This document shows, one piece after another, positions 50,601 to 61,358 of a stretch of 64,000 nucleotides of DNA. Below the pieces are notes generated by a model. That model worked only from the letters and a program-made list of their open reading frames with translations, was not told the origin of the DNA and searched no databases. Positions within the stretch are counted from its first letter, which is position 1; every line of letters starts with the position of its first letter. Source of the DNA: Tomocerus qinae (Eukaryota; Arthropoda; Collembola; Entomobryomorpha; Tomoceridae); NCBI GenBank assembly GCA_020055645.1, contig CM034547.1, forward strand, positions 48,114,909 to 48,178,908. Direction: 5' to 3'. Position numbers and translations under genes: made by a program.

Positions 50601-50805
50601 AGAATATTTCTAAGATAGTCCATTTATTAGAAGAATAGCATTGTCAACTGCTATCAAATTATCAGTCACTATTGCATAAATCAAAAAGTATCTTGAATTA
50701 TTACTTTGTCATTTGATTCTACTATTCCCGAGACAATTAGTAACGACATTTAAGTCTTTTAAATACAGGAAACATTTCAACTGCTGTGCCTGCCTCTAGC
50801 CTATA
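47624..50805. other. non-coding; Klc 3' UTR and intergenic DNA
   Basis: AT-rich sequence between the Klc stop (+) and the end of the LAMP-like gene (-). The genes converge here. A candidate LAMP polyadenylation signal, AATAAA on the minus strand, lies near 50622-50628. No coding potential recognised. Confidence 0.5.
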
Positions 50806-51719
50806 TTAATTGACATTGTGATAACCAAATTGAACCGGACATTGTCGTTTTAATATTTGCTGAAGGACCAATGACAAGAGGAAAAGGATAAGAACACAGC
50901 CAAGGAGAAGAGAAATCATACTCGTCAGTCGTTTACCCATATCTTTCAACCTATAATCTTCGGGGCACGTATCTTCTTCCCCAAAAGTTGTAGTAGTGTC
51001 ATTGGAAAACGCTTGAAATTGGAGATCGTTAAAATATATGGCAAAGTCTTTTACAATGGAAAGTTCACCCGAACATTTAAAAGAGTGGCCAATGTTCGTT
51101 TCAAATCTTTTTAGATCCTCCATGGTTTGCTTACCTGTAAAAACAGAATAATTATCTTCGGAACAAGGAATCTTCTAATATTATTTTATTATGCAAGAAT
51201 AAGATTCTAAGTGTATGCTTATACATAAACATGACATTTATACGTACCCGAAAAAGTGCTGCCGTTCCCATTAGTCCATTCTATGTGAACTGCATGAAGC
51301 ACATATTTAGACTTGTCTAAATTATCCACTTCTTTTTCAAAGAATAAATTAAGAAAGAATTTGAGTTGGGGCTCTTCTTGTGATATCCAGCTTAATTCAA
51401 TGGAATTCTGCAGCTCGTCACAAGAACTATCCGAATTTGCCGTAAGTGGCACACTCTCCCACATCACTTTCCCGTCCACATTTACTTCAACTTTTAAAGC
51501 AGCATGAAGCCTAATGCATGTAACATTTTCATATTTTATATCCCGGCCGAACCAATCGTGCAAATTAGCAGGATATGTAGGATAGTCACGTACATCTTGA
51601 GATGTCAACGTTCTAGATGCCGCAGATGACAAAGCAAATTGTATTCGGAGAAATATGAGGGCAGTGACCACTGTTATAAATTTAATTGCTGTTGTTTCCT
51701 GCATATTTCCAATTTTCAA
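50806..51719 (-). CDS. LAMP-family membrane protein, LAMP5/UNC-46-like
   Basis: Two exons on the minus strand, 51719-51248 and 51134-50806, join in phase (one base plus two) through a GT/AG intron of 113 bases. The product is 266 residues. An N-terminal signal peptide (core FITVVTALIFLRIQFALS) is followed by one luminal LAMP domain. Its four cysteines lie in NVTCIRL, DSSCDEL, GHSFKCSG and EDTCPED, the spacing of the two-disulphide LAMP fold; NGSTFSG and DLQFQAF are also typical. A single transmembrane helix (about residues 230-252) leads to a short tail with GYHNV. This fits the GYxxPhi lysosome/endosome sorting signal of LAMPs, here one residue from the end. A single domain and about 270 residues match LAMP5/UNC-46, which sorts GABA transporter in neurons. 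LAMP1/2 proteins are longer with two domains. Orthology is an inference. Confidence 0.8.
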
Positions 51720-52756
51720 CGCACTGCCACCTAATCACTTTTCGAGGCTGAAATAGTAATATTTTGTGGAATAAAAATGAGAAAGTGGATCACTAGACTT
51801 ATTGTTGTTAATTAATTGTAAACTAAAATATTTTATGCACAATGATTATTGCGTTTTAAGGCTGGGAAAGTAAAATGTGTATAGATATGTATATGATGGA
51901 GATAAGAGGTGTAGGTACGATTAGATAATTTTCTTATGTCATAGTAGTGTTACCTTTTGTAACATACGTACGTATACTATACTTATGTTACAACAACACA
52001 TTTAATATTCCATTTAGACCACGTATTAATGCATTTATTCGTTCCATATTTGCTCGATCATGCTCGCACACAGTTTTAATATGTATTGGCAAATGAGCAT
52101 AAAGGATGTTTATTGTTTGAGTCTTAAATGGGGGCGTTCACTTATTGTAATGTTAACAGGAACTCTAAGAATCTATCACTCGTCTACTGTAATTTGGAAA
52201 CTTGTCACTTTGAAGTAAATTGTATAATAACAGAGTAAGTGGTATCACACATGATAAGAATTAGTAATACCAGCAATTGTGTATATCACAGTTGATGATC
52301 AAAACAACTCTAATATTAGTTTTCAATTTCACCATTGCAATAGTACAGTATGAGATGAGATCTTTTATGTCCCCCAGATCTACTACGTATACATACAGTT
52401 GGAACTTCTTACTAAATTACGTTCCATACATGTATATGGTAAGATTAGTGATTAGACGGATTAGACTTTATAACCATTGCTAAGATGTAATCCATAGTAA
52501 GTATTAACGAGAAGAATGCTTTCTTAACGTTATGGTTGTGAATCGATTTGCCAACAGATTATAATTAGATCTTAATTAACTTCATGGCAAAGTTTGTGTT
52601 CATTGTAAATATGTAAATGTCAAGTGTACATAAATATCTCAGATACTAGTATGGACGATATAAGTCGGGTTGTACATACATAATCAGTGTGTGGATTATT
52701 ACGTGTCCTAATTGATGCTGTATACATATACACTGGCCATTATAAATAAACATAGT
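51720..52756. other. intergenic, upstream of the LAMP-like gene
   Basis: AT-rich sequence with no gene recognised. It should contain the promoter of the LAMP-like gene. It ends with ATAGT (52752-52756), one copy of the Bel-Pao target duplication. Confidence 0.5.
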
Positions 52757-53055
52757 TTTTAAAAGTAGACTACCCGTCTAATCTTAAAGAAAAAGAATAA
52801 CTTCGGTTCGGTTGCAAGAGATGTAACACAACGAAAAACAATTAAATTTATTTCGGTAAAATCGGATTTGGAGAGCGGAGAAAATTGTGCGTCTTATTCT
52901 CAGACGGTTACTCGTAGGACTGACTTATTTTTGCTACAGACAAGACTAATTTGACATGATATGACTGAGATTATCAATAACTTCATGTTGACATAGGGAC
53001 TCAATTTAAATATTTGCTTACACTACAATCATGAAATATTATGCTATTTCCAAAA
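52757..53055 (-). repeat. 3' LTR of the Bel-Pao element
   Basis: Left copy of the 299 bp LTR, 3' in element orientation. Its boundaries are set by where the two copies stop matching and by the target duplication. Confidence 0.9.
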
Positions 53056-53154
53056 TTCTCCCACCTTTGAGTTACGACGACCCGAGGAACTCAAATTACA
53101 ATTAATTCAATATTTAAATACTCATAATAATAAACTAATTTTTAAATGAAAATT

Positions 53155-54558
53155 TCACAAATCCAACAATTTAGGAGCTTTAACTATTCTTCCAGATCTA
53201 GTTACAATTTCCGGTTTCTCTTTCAGATCCTTTATGACCTCAGTCTCCATAATAGGATCCTCTGCAGGGACCTCCAATGGGAACAAGCGTTGAATAGGTC
53301 GCAGGAACTCTCCAGTGGCTGTTTTCACTTTGACTAACCGTATTGTTCCATCCTTTCCGGGGAATACTTCAATCACTCTAGCAATAGGCCAATGAATCCG
53401 TTTCTGATTGTCGCTTCCAACAAGAACAATATCTCCGATTTTGACCGCAATAGGCTCCTTAACGAATTTTCTCCCTAAAACCAGTTGACCCAAATACTCC
53501 TTCCGGAAACGGCAACGCAAGTCCTCTCGTAGTTTTTGAATAAATCGCATTCTGATATTTAAACTTGTAGAATCGACATAATCCAGATCAGGAACTCCAT
53601 CTTCTCGTACTTCCTTTAGAAACATGCCTGGTGATAATGGTAGTAAGTCTGACGAATCCTCTGCAACGTATGTAAGTGGACGAGAGTTGATGACAGATTC
53701 GCAATCACATAATATAGTGATGAGTTCTTCATACGAAACGCAGGCCTTTCCCAAAATTCTTCGTAGTAACTCCTTGACCATTCGAATAATGCGTTCATAC
53801 CATCCTCCCCACCAAGCGGCAGTCGGTGCGTTGAATTTCCATTGAATTCGGTCAACAGTAGTACTTTCCGTTATCGACTTCCAATCCAGATTCTTGAAAC
53901 TATTGTCGGCACCTACAAAGTTTGTGCCATTATCCGAATAAACAATTGTAGGGCGCCCTCTTCTTGAAATAAAACGACGGAAAGTTTGTAAAAACGCCTC
54001 CGTAGATAAACTTGTCACAAGCTCCAGATGGACAGCTCTGTAGACAGCGCACGTGAACAAAACAATCCAAGACTTCGTTTTATTTTTCAGATATAGCGGA
54101 CCTGCTAAATCCACACCAACGATTTCGAAAACCGCAGCAGCTCGAACTCGATCCAATGGCAATGGGGGTGAATTAGCATCCAAACATTTTGCTTCATAAC
54201 GGCGACACTGCTTACATCCATCTATGACACTTCGGATTGTTTTGCGACTTCTTACGATCCAAAACCTTTCCCTCAAAACGGTCATTAGAGTTTGTACTCC
54301 AGCATGGCTCATATCTTTATGTTTCTGTTCAATTAACAACTTGATAATCTTGTGTTTTGCTGGTAATAGGATTGGACATCTAAAGAAATGGGTGTCTTCC
54401 AAATTAAAAATCTTGGTTTTAATCCGTAGAAGCCCATGTTCATCTTGAAAAACATTCAATAACTTCAATCCGTTTTGCTTTTCATCTCCAAATCCTTCCT
54501 TTTGCACTAGATACATCAATTTAATTTCTGAATCTTCCAATTCGTTGACAGATAACAT
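53155..54558 (-). pseudogene. Bel-Pao integrase segment
   Basis: An open frame of 467 codons from an internal Met; the same frame extends slightly further upstream to a frame break near 54616. It has the integrase zinc finger with the His pair KHKDMSH and Cys pair CKQC. It also has the catalytic triad: Asp in VGVDLAGP, Asp in YSDNGTNFVG and Glu in GGWYERIIRM. A C-terminal domain (VLVGSDNQKRIHWPIARVIE) typical of Pao integrases follows. The triad is complete, but upstream frame breaks separate it from the rest of pol. It ends about 100 bases before the 3' LTR. Confidence 0.85.
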
Positions 54559-54701
54559 GCTTTTTAATCGTCGTTGTCTTTTGTTATGCTTTCTGGCATT
54601 ACTAAGGAATCGTAAAAATCCAGGCCATCACTTTGACTATAAGGTTATAGTTTGAGAGATATTTACAATACCATCCACTGTCTTGCTTGGCTTCAGATTG
54701 A

Positions 54702-55007
54702 TCATAGACGATACCACTGACTTTCTTCTTCTGCATTGACTTCTTTTTCGTCCACAGTCGCATCAAAATTAGGCCAAAACTCTTCAGACATTTGTAACCA
54801 ACCTGGTCCCTCCCACCATTTTGATGCGATTAATTCACTTACTGAGCAACCTCTTGATGGAAGATCAGCTGGGTTCTGGATGCCAGGGACATGTCTCCAA
54901 CTATTTCTTTTGCTGAGTGAGTTAATTTCCTTGACCCTGTTCCACACGAACGTACCCCATTGATCATTTTTTTGATCCAACAAAGTGCATTTGTTGAATC
55001 GGTCCAA
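54702..55007 (-). pseudogene. Bel-Pao RNase H/linker fragment in a shifted frame
   Basis: The pol coding sequence moves to another frame at a run of seven A on the minus strand (T at 54967-54973) and continues through conserved linker sequence (GIQNPADLPSRGC, KWWEGPGWL). This frame then stops at 54702, and the coding signal resumes in a further frame towards integrase. Confidence 0.8.
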
Positions 55008-57925
55008 TAGTAGGTAGGAATTTCAGGCATTTTCAAAATCTTCTTTGCAGTTTCTCCTAGTCTAGCACCGATGCAGCAAGCAAGTAGTTCTAGTCGGGGA
55101 ATTGTCAGCTTCTTAACTGGAGAAACTCTTGATTTTGCTAAAACAAGTTGAACTAAAAATCCTCCTTCCTTCTTATACCGGATAAATACGCAAGCAGCAT
55201 ATGCACTTTTGCTTGCATCGCAAAAAACATGCAGACTCCAGGTATCTTGAGGACTGTCAGAATTGATCATCCATCTCGGTATCTTTATTTCTTCTAAGGA
55301 TTTCAATTGATTCTGCCACTTCACAAACTTCTCAGAAATTATTTTAGGAAGCTCTTCGTCCCATCCAACTTTCAGCTCCCATGACTGTTGTAATAATAGC
55401 TTCGGAAATAATACAGCAGGGCAACTGAAACCGATTGGATCGTAAACTCTGTGAGCAGCTGATAAAATTGATCTTTTCGTAACCACTTCTTCGCTCACTT
55501 TAAATCCCTTCAGGTCAATTGATAAAGTATCTTCTTTCAGATTCCAGGACAATCCAAGCACATTAGAGATTTGGTCCATCGTAGAGTACTCCCACCCTCT
55601 AAGGTCAAATTTAGCCATTGACATCAGTTCTCGGGCTTCTTTTTCAAACTTTCCCATTTCTTCAAACGAGTTAACACTTGTAACGCAGTTATCGACATAA
55701 AAAGATTCAAGTAGTTTATCTGCTGTTTTCTTCAGTCTTAAGGGTGCCTTCTTGACTAAATCGTTGATTGCTGCTCCCAAAAGAAATGGACTTGAAGAGA
55801 CTCCAAAGACAACTCGACAATGTCTATACATCTTGATCTCCTTCTTCTCAAAATTCTCCCACCAGAGGAATCTGACAAAATCCCGGTCGCCTGGAACAAT
55901 ACTCATTTGTAAAAATGCTTTTTTGACATCCGAGACGACTCCAATCTTGTGCATTCGAAATCTGGTTAACACTGACGGTATAAGCTCTAGTAAATTAGGG
56001 CCTTTCTCGAGACAGTCGTTCAGCGATGGGGAATTTTGACTGCGACAAGAAGCATCAAAAACGGGGCGGATTTTAGTGGTAAGACTTGAAGGTTTTATTA
56101 CCGCTCGATGAGGTAGGTAATATCCGTAAGCTGACAAGGCATCCTTAGGTACTTGTTCAATTATGCCTTCAGCTTCCCATTCACGAAAAATGGCATCATA
56201 ATCTTGAACTATTTTCTGTTCTTCCAACTTCTTCGTTGCAGTAAGTAGTCTTTTATAAGCCATATCCTTATTGTTAGGTAGAGGGGGATGACCATCTATC
56301 CATGGTAAAAATATCTCATACCTTCCTTCTGAGTTTATTGTAGCTGTTTTTGAAAAGTGATCCATGGCTGAATCCTGTCTTTCTTCTTTAGTTTTCGTTT
56401 CTCCAGGATCAGATATTCCAATGACATCAAGTTTCCACAAGTCTTGAATACTAGCTTCGCGAACAAATAGTGAAGTGACCAATAGGGCTGAACTGTCATT
56501 CTTAATTTCTTCGTTCCAAGGTACTTCACCCATGATGGTCCATCCGAGTCTAGTTTCAACAGCTACCAAACCAGAATCTAAATCAAACTTCTTGCCAGTC
56601 CACAGCTTACCGCAAATGTCAGCACCGATTAAAATATCAATTTCGGGGCAAGAGTTTCCAAAATCGCTAAGGAAAATTCCTTTCTTCTTAATTTCAGCCA
56701 TCCAAGGTCCATTGCTAATTCTCGGAATTCTTCCACAAATGACAGGCTGATCTAGAGTAGTGAACGAGCATCCAAAATTGTTATTTAAACTCTTCACACT
56801 CACATAATATTTATTATGAAACTGCACAGCTGATTCCAGGCCTCCAAATAATGAATGTTTGACTTTTTCTTGACCCACAGCTTGAAGTTCCATTTCAGTG
56901 GCCAAACTTTTCCGTATGTAGGTTTTTTGTGAACCACTGTCAATCACTACACGCACAATCTTCTGTTTTCCGTGGCCTTCTAATCTTATCATCAGTGTCT
57001 GCAATAATACTTCTTGACAGTTTGCTTGACTTGTAAGAGTTTTAGAATCCTGGACAAAACTGGATTGTGGTTTTGACTCCTTGAAACCTTCATCCATCGT
57101 TAAGCACTGCAAATGAGTCTTCGGTGGCGATGATTGTTTCTTATTTGAATTTCCTTTTTGAAAAGGCAAATCTGGGCACATTACTGTGTAATGTCTTCTT
57201 CTACATACTGGACATTTAAGTGACAACTTACAATGACTAGCCATATGTCCAATCTTCAAACAAATAAAACAGCCGCACTTCTTTTTCACTATTTCTTTCT
57301 TCTCATCATACTGTAATTTTTGAGCAAAGAAACAGTCTTGACTTTCGTGCGCTTTCCCGCAGAAAATACATTCCTTGGTTTTCTTATCTTGATTCTGAGC
57401 TTTCACATCGCCTATGAACAGATCCGTAGCAGTCGGAAATTCTTCGCTTTCAATTTTCTTATATTTCCCTGCGTTATTTTTCTGATCCATACCGAATCCA
57501 GCTCTAGCCATCGAAATTCGTTCTTCACCTTCCACTTCCCCACGGAGAAATCTCATTAGCACGTTCAGTTGATTTTTCTTAGTAGACCATTCTCCGCCAA
57601 GACCAGGACCCATCAAGTTATTTCTGCTTCTTTCCCAAGTCCGGAGAACGTCTTCGGGTAAACAACTTTCCACTAGGGGATACAGCATTGCAGCACATTT
57701 ATCAGAAGTCACCCCTAAGGTTTCAAGTGCTCGCAACTGAGATTCTAGCTTGTCATACAGTGAAGTAACTGAAATCTTATTTCTTGGGTTCAATGCATTG
57801 TTCATGACTATTTTCAGTAATTCTCTTACGTAAACTTCTACTTGCATTTCATCCCTTCCAAAACGATTTTTCATTTGTTCAATTACCTTTTCGTAATTTT
57901 CAGCTGTCGGAGGGAAGCTTTCCAC
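54839..57925 (-). pseudogene. Bel-Pao gag C-terminus, protease, reverse transcriptase and RNase H start
   Basis: The open frame counts 1028 codons from its first Met, but the gag signal begins upstream. Up to about residue 160 is a Bel-Pao gag domain. Three cysteine/histidine clusters follow (CIFCGKAHESQDC near 186, CFICLKIGHMASHC near 219, CPVCRRRHYTVMC near 238). The aspartic protease site DSGSQ is near 329. Reverse transcriptase motifs are RPVFDAS (about 620), SDVKKAFLQM (about 665) and YVDN (about 743), the last in place of the more common YVDD. RNase H begins with FCDAS (about 901) and YWTDST (about 973). Beyond about residue 984 the translation is out of frame after the homopolymer break, so the last 45 residues are not genuine. 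Confidence 0.9.
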
Positions 57926-58114
57926 AAGTTCTCTTGCTCTGGAATTCGGAATTGTAGCTTGTATTAGATACTGAAACTTGTCGTCTGAGGCAATTTCTTT
58001 ATCCTCATGGACCTTCTTAAATTGGCTCCAGAATCCTTAACCAGCCTTTTGGCATCTCCATCATACTTCTTCCATTCCAGTTTGGGTAAACGATACTTGC
58101 GTTTTGTTTCGTAT

Positions 58115-58495
58115 TCACTCGTGACTTGAGCTTCGACTATGTCCTCTCGTACTTGCAGTGACGAAACTTGCTTGACTTCCTCCTCCGTTTTTATTCACGA
58201 ATTTTGCTAAAAATTCTTCAGCTGTAGTCCTACACAAAACCATCTTTTCTCGATAACCTTGAACACTATCGAATTCGGCATCAAATTCTTGAGCAGTACA
58301 GTTGTCTTCAATCAGCAATTCCTCGCATCTCTGATCAACTTCAACTAACTTCTGATTTATTTCCTCAAGTTGATTTAGAATTGTTGTTACCATGACTTTG
58401 TCCGGTTCTTCTGCTCCAAGAACTTGTTCCAAGTTTTTTGCTATCCGAGTAAAAGAACGACGGATCGATGATCTCTTCATCCTGGCAGCTTCCAT
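58115..58495 (-). pseudogene. Bel-Pao gag N-terminus
   Basis: The open frame starts MEAARMKRSSIRR shortly after the 5' LTR and primer site. Its coiled-coil-like start (LEEINQKLVEVDQRCEELL) is typical of Bel-Pao gag. The coding signal leaves this frame near 58187, next to a five-base homopolymer, and returns to it after a second break near 58032. The last 20 or so residues of the literal translation are therefore out of frame. Confidence 0.8.
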
Positions 58496-58539
58496 TTTTC
58501 ACCGATTTTCTTGTAGTTTTCAATCACGGTCGCCAATAA

Positions 58540-58838
58540 TTTTAAAAGTAGACTACCCGTCTAATCTTAAAGAAAAAGAATAACTTCGGTTCGGTTGCAA
58601 GAGATGTAACACAACGAAAAACAATTAAATTTATTTCGGTAAAATCGGATTTGGAGAGCGGAGAAAATTGTGCGTCTTATTCTCAGACGGTTACTCGTAG
58701 GACTGACTTATTTTTGCTACAGACAAGACTAATTTGACATGATATGACTGAGATTATCAATAACTTCATGTTGACATAGGGACTCAATTTAAATATTTGC
58801 TTACACTACAATCATGAAATATTATGCTATTTCCAAAA
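58540..58838 (-). repeat. 5' LTR of the Bel-Pao element
   Basis: Right copy of the 299 bp LTR, 5' in element orientation, followed inward by the primer-binding site at about 58521-58535. Confidence 0.9.
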
Positions 58839-58843
58839 ATAGT

Positions 58844-59458
58844 GATATGCCATAAGGATGTGGACCTCCTGTATTTACTCGACATTAAATATTGACTAAA
58901 TGACCTGTTTGTATCTGTATACCTTTTGAATATTCACTTGTCTGATTTCAGCATCAGTGTCTATTACATGACCCTGCATAACAACTTCTATTGTTACCGA
59001 AGAGTGTATAATTCAATAGCTGAGTAGAATACGATCTTTGTCTACTACGATCTTTGCTACACTAACAGTTAACTCTTCGCTTAAACCAGACACATATGAT
59101 TAAACCATATGATTGGCAACCAAATTAATTTTAATTAGCGATGGTGATTGGTATGTTGAGATTCAATTGGGTTCTATAATGAGAGCGTCAAAATTAGGCT
59201 TGGAATACTGAATATCTGCTCTTTGTACAAGTAAATATTTCATAGTATGAACATAGTATGAAGATCATTGAAGATTTATTTTACATACGATTACGATGTA
59301 CATTCCCATTTCCAGTAATATGTAGAAATGCCCATGCGATCATAGGTATTATATATTATAGCTCTCGTACACATTTCCCCTTGCTATAAGACGCGAAAAT
59401 GTTCACACTTTCCTTGTAAATAATATTGTCCACGTTAAGAGAGTGCAACGAATAAACT
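58844..59458. other. intergenic, nothing recognised
   Basis: AT-rich sequence after the right-hand target duplication of the Bel-Pao element. No gene or repeat structure recognised. Confidence 0.5.
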
Positions 59459-59623
59459 CTAATCGTCGAAACCGTCGATAACCTCAAAAACTAAAACTTG
59501 GTTTTGCTGGACAGAAAGTATAAAAAAGTACACATATAGCACAGAAGATATGCGGAAGAACCAATTATCTGTTACTATGCACCAAAGAACCACCACTAAC
59601 ATTATGAACTCTATTCGCAGCAT
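59459..59623 (-). CDS. candidate small secreted or membrane peptide gene (weak)
   Basis: A 54-codon single-exon frame on the minus strand starts MLRIEFIMLVVVLWCIV, which could be a signal peptide or membrane anchor, and ends in TAG. A TATA box (TTTATATAAG, minus strand, 59671-59680) lies about 50 bases before the ATG, the right distance for a short 5' UTR. No family is recognised. With AT-rich DNA a chance frame is quite possible. Confidence 0.2.
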   Translation of the reverse strand: MLRIEFIMLVVVLWCIVTDNWFFRISSVLYVYFFILSVQQNQVLVFEVIDGFDD

Positions 59624-59680
59624 ATTTAATCTGAGGTGTTGCGAACTCGTCACTAACGTCAGCTATTCAGCTTATATAAA

Positions 59681-60263
59681 CCAATCTAATGTACTGAAGA
59701 AATGAAGACTAAAGAAGTGAATTATTTTCTTATTTTTCTGAAGAAAAGCTGTCTGCGAAGAACTATTCTCACGATCTTACGATTGTATTCGAATCAGAAT
59801 TAAAATAAGCAGAGGAGTAGATAATATGGACAATATGGAGTAGAGTAGTCTTTACTGTAGAATTGTGTCTCTGGGGAATACACTAAAATTGTTCATCAGG
59901 TTTGCGCAGGCTAACTAAAGCATGATATTATTGTAATAATAGTTACAGAGTTCCATAAATGAGATTGTATCAATATCAAAGTATTATCATTTCCCTCACC
60001 ATCTTCCTTCCACACGACTAAAGAAAGTGTGATAATTCTTAGAGACCTTTGTTTACCCGAGATTCGGTTTCAGCTTCTTACTCAAAATATCAAGATATTC
60101 TTTGTTTATGAGGCATTTGCAATAAAACTGTTGCTACTGTTATTTGCATTTACATTTTACTTTGGTACTTAAACGTTAATATTGTCGTACTAAACCCCTC
60201 ATACGCTTGTTAGTTGCGGAGACCTTAGTTGGACAATAGAAGTTGCACTAAATAAATTATTAA
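59681..60263. other. intergenic, nothing recognised
   Basis: AT-rich sequence upstream of the TATA box noted at 59671-59680. No further feature recognised. Confidence 0.5.
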
Positions 60264-60890
60264 CCACCAAATCTGAACAAAATAGGAATTTATGGCAACA
60301 AGCTATTTTATTTTATAACATTGTCTTCCTTTGTGGAGAGAACCCACAAGCTACTCATGCAATCCTCAGAAGTTCCTGGAAATCCACCGATGCCCTTTTA
60401 TCCAGGAGAGCTGTTCACCGAAGCATTGTGTTGTTGTGTGGGAATCTCTAGGAATTCATCCCACATACTACACATACATTCAGAATCTTGTGATTTGGAG
60501 AAAGAATTTGTGCTCACTCTTAGTTAGTATAAATAATCAATAGAATAACTACATAATTTGTCCATCATCACTATTACGTACCTGTGTAATACAAGATCAG
60601 TACCTACCAGCGCCTTTCATTATGTTATATATACTAGGAATGATTGTAAGATGATAAGATCAGTGTAAACTTTCAGCATAATAGTCTTGAACAATCATTT
60701 TCTGCGTAATATAGAAATATATGAAGACAACAACGACCCTTTGACATTCTTTTTGCTAAATGTCACAGACCAAGATACAATGCGTCGAATCCTTAGATAT
60801 TCTTTTGGTTTCACTCCTGAAGATCTAACAAGAACAAAGAATTACAGATTTGATTTGCAGTACCTAGACATACAAACATATGAGATGTAG
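60264..60890 (+). CDS. candidate two-exon coding fragment, unrecognised
   Basis: An open stretch to 60526 (SSEVPGNPPMPFYPGELF, then LEKEFVLTLS) ends before GTATAA, a possible donor at 60527. A good acceptor, AAACTTTCAG, ends at 60676. Joined there the phases agree, and the second part (NDPLTFFLLNVTDQDTMRR, FGFTPEDLTRTKNYR) runs to a TAG at 60888-60890. Composition is more protein-like than the surroundings. The true start is not clear: open from 60264, with no strong acceptor or Met. No domain is recognised. It could be part of a lineage-specific gene, a decayed gene or a repeat fragment. Confidence 0.3.
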
Positions 60891-61092
60891 AATGTATGGA
60901 TTCTATTCTAACAGGTAGTCTTTACCTTAACCGCATTGTTCTTTTCAGGAAACAATGACGGAACATCTATAAATGCTTTGATAATTAGCAACTGTAGAGA
61001 GAAATGATTGTATGTATTATCAAGTGTCGAGTTTGATGAGTGAATGACAGTAGTGACAGTAATAACACGTTTATTAATAGGGTAGTGCTGAT

Positions 61093-61110
61093 ATAATAAT
61101 AATAATAATA
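61093..61110. repeat. (ATA)6 microsatellite, possible retroposon tail
   Basis: An ATA run is followed by CATTTATTCAAGGTATGCC. On the minus strand this reads GCATACCTTGAATAAATG then (TAT)n, the form of a LINE/SINE 3' end with a polyadenylation-like signal and simple tail. No coding remnant is visible. Confidence 0.35.
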
Positions 61111-61326
61111 CATTTATTCAAGGTATGCCAAAGCACAACAATATGTGAGCCTAAAGGGAATTGGCATTTTTAAACATAGAAGTGTTTTTTGTGTCTTTTA
61201 CAGAATCAAGAGTCCGAATTTGGATTTATGACGCAGCTGGCTCACTTTCTTAAATATTTCTCAACAACTTAATGCAATTAGAACAACATTATCTTCGTGT
61301 ATATACAAAATATAAAAAGATTCACT

Positions 61327-61343
61327 TTTATTCTTCCTTTATT
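61327..61343 (-). terminator. polyadenylation signals of the cuticle protein gene
   Basis: Two AATAAA hexamers on the minus strand (61338-61343 and 61327-61332) lie 15-30 bases downstream of the cuticle protein stop codon. This implies a very short 3' UTR. Confidence 0.6.
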
Positions 61344-61358
61344 GAATGAATGAGTTAG

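Larger units (their letters stand above)
52757..58838 (-). mobile_element. Bel-Pao LTR retrotransposon, full length with frame breaks
   Basis: A 6082 bp element on the minus strand with 299 bp LTRs that look identical. ATAGT at 52752-52756 and 58839-58843 is the 5 bp target duplication. A polypurine tract (GGTGGGAGAA, minus strand) abuts the 3' LTR. A primer-binding site, TGGCGACCGTGATTG, lies four bases inside the 5' LTR and looks tRNA-Arg-like. The gene order is gag, protease, reverse transcriptase, RNase H, integrase, as in Bel-Pao; there is no env frame. The coding region is split over three frames by about five single-base shifts (two in gag near 58187 and 58032, one in RNase H near 54970, two near 54705 and 54616). 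As given, it could not make one polyprotein. The LTRs run TTTT...AAAA instead of TG...CA. Confidence 0.95.
60891..61358. other. intergenic, downstream of the cuticle gene
   Basis: Contains the short ATA microsatellite at 61093-61110 and the polyadenylation signals of the cuticle gene. Otherwise featureless. Confidence 0.5.

Noticed and set aside
54967-54973. Programmed -1 ribosomal frameshift in Bel-Pao pol
   Set aside because: The run is preceded by C, so it does not form a full slippery heptamer. It falls inside RNase H, and further breaks of both directions follow. Mutation or sequencing error is more likely.
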